DNA of 37,269 nucleotides from Aerococcus agrisoli (lineage in GTDB: Bacteria; Bacillota; Bacilli; Lactobacillales; Aerococcaceae). Of this stretch, positions 37,229 to 37,269 are shown one piece after another. Below the pieces are notes generated by a model. That model was given only the letters and a program-made list of their open reading frames with translations, did no database searches and was not told the DNA's origin. Position numbers and translations under genes: made by a program. The stretch spans positions 1 to 37,269 of the forward strand of contig NZ_RKMG01000012.1 in the NCBI RefSeq assembly GCF_003797145.1. The letters are read 5' to 3'. Each line of letters starts with the position of its first letter. The first letter of the stretch is position 1.

Positions 37229-37257
37229 TTTACAATTGAAGAGGTATTGCGTATAAT
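37229..37257 (+). promoter_or_regulatory. Promoter for a gene beyond the right edge
   Basis: TTTACA (37229-37234), 17-nt spacer, TATAAT (37252-37257). No downstream gene is within the window. Confidence 0.6.
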
Positions 37258-37269
37258 ACCCAATGTATA

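Noticed and set aside
37078..37263. Minus-strand frame at the right edge
   Set aside because: It coincides with structured repeat unit D and has no ribosome site.

Overview
The window looks like the replication-origin region of a low-GC Gram-positive chromosome. The gene order (purA, dnaB, rplI and gdpP on one arm; rpsR-ssb-rpsF, gyrA-gyrB-recF-yaaA, dnaN-dnaA, the origin, then rpmH-rnpA-yidC-jag), the lipoprotein-type YidC, the oppDFBCA order and the Lys-CTT tRNA point to Firmicutes. Lactobacillales (Aerococcaceae/Carnobacteriaceae-like) is my best guess; genus is not resolved.

Layout. (1) 1-2100: an NRAMP-related transporter (YcsG type), a small membrane protein behind a cre-like site, and tRNA-Lys. 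(2) 2130-7455, minus strand: purA, dnaB, rplI, gdpP. (3) 7456-10293: a 2.8-kb stretch with no convincing gene. It holds five perfect copies of the ParB site parS (TGTTTCACGTGAAACA) within 1.6 kb, long palindromes, an almost G-free tract and a group of DnaA boxes. (4) 10294-16056, plus strand: the peptide-uptake operon oppDFBCA. (5) 16057-16683: tandem structured repeats, the opp terminator and a separate branched inverted-repeat element. (6) 16684-17216, minus strand: a yefM-yoeB toxin-antitoxin pair. (7) 17367-20390, plus strand: ilvE behind a leader-peptide attenuator, a GldA-like dehydrogenase and a small VOC protein. (8) 20454-30963, minus strand: rpsR-ssb-rpsF, gyrA-gyrB-recF-yaaA, dnaN, dnaA. 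(9) 29433-31359: a bipartite oriC with DnaA boxes on both sides of dnaA and a DnaA-trio next to dnaN. (10) 31691-37036, plus strand: rpmH, rnpA, yidC, jag, a TM-helix-repeat membrane protein and a Ser-rich lipoprotein, then one more copy of the structured repeat on the minus strand.

Working together: DnaA opens the origin, DnaB/DnaN/SSB/gyrase run the forks, and the parS cluster about 21 kb away would load ParB and SMC to segregate the new origins. The accessory genes between 10.3 and 20.4 kb run head-on to the expected leftward fork and deal with peptide import and branched-chain amino acids. The items most worth following are the parS cluster with its DnaA-box group, the about 114-nt structured repeat family with compensating base changes in three copies, the ilvE leader-peptide attenuator, and an Asp-to-Asn change at the quinolone-linked position of GyrB.
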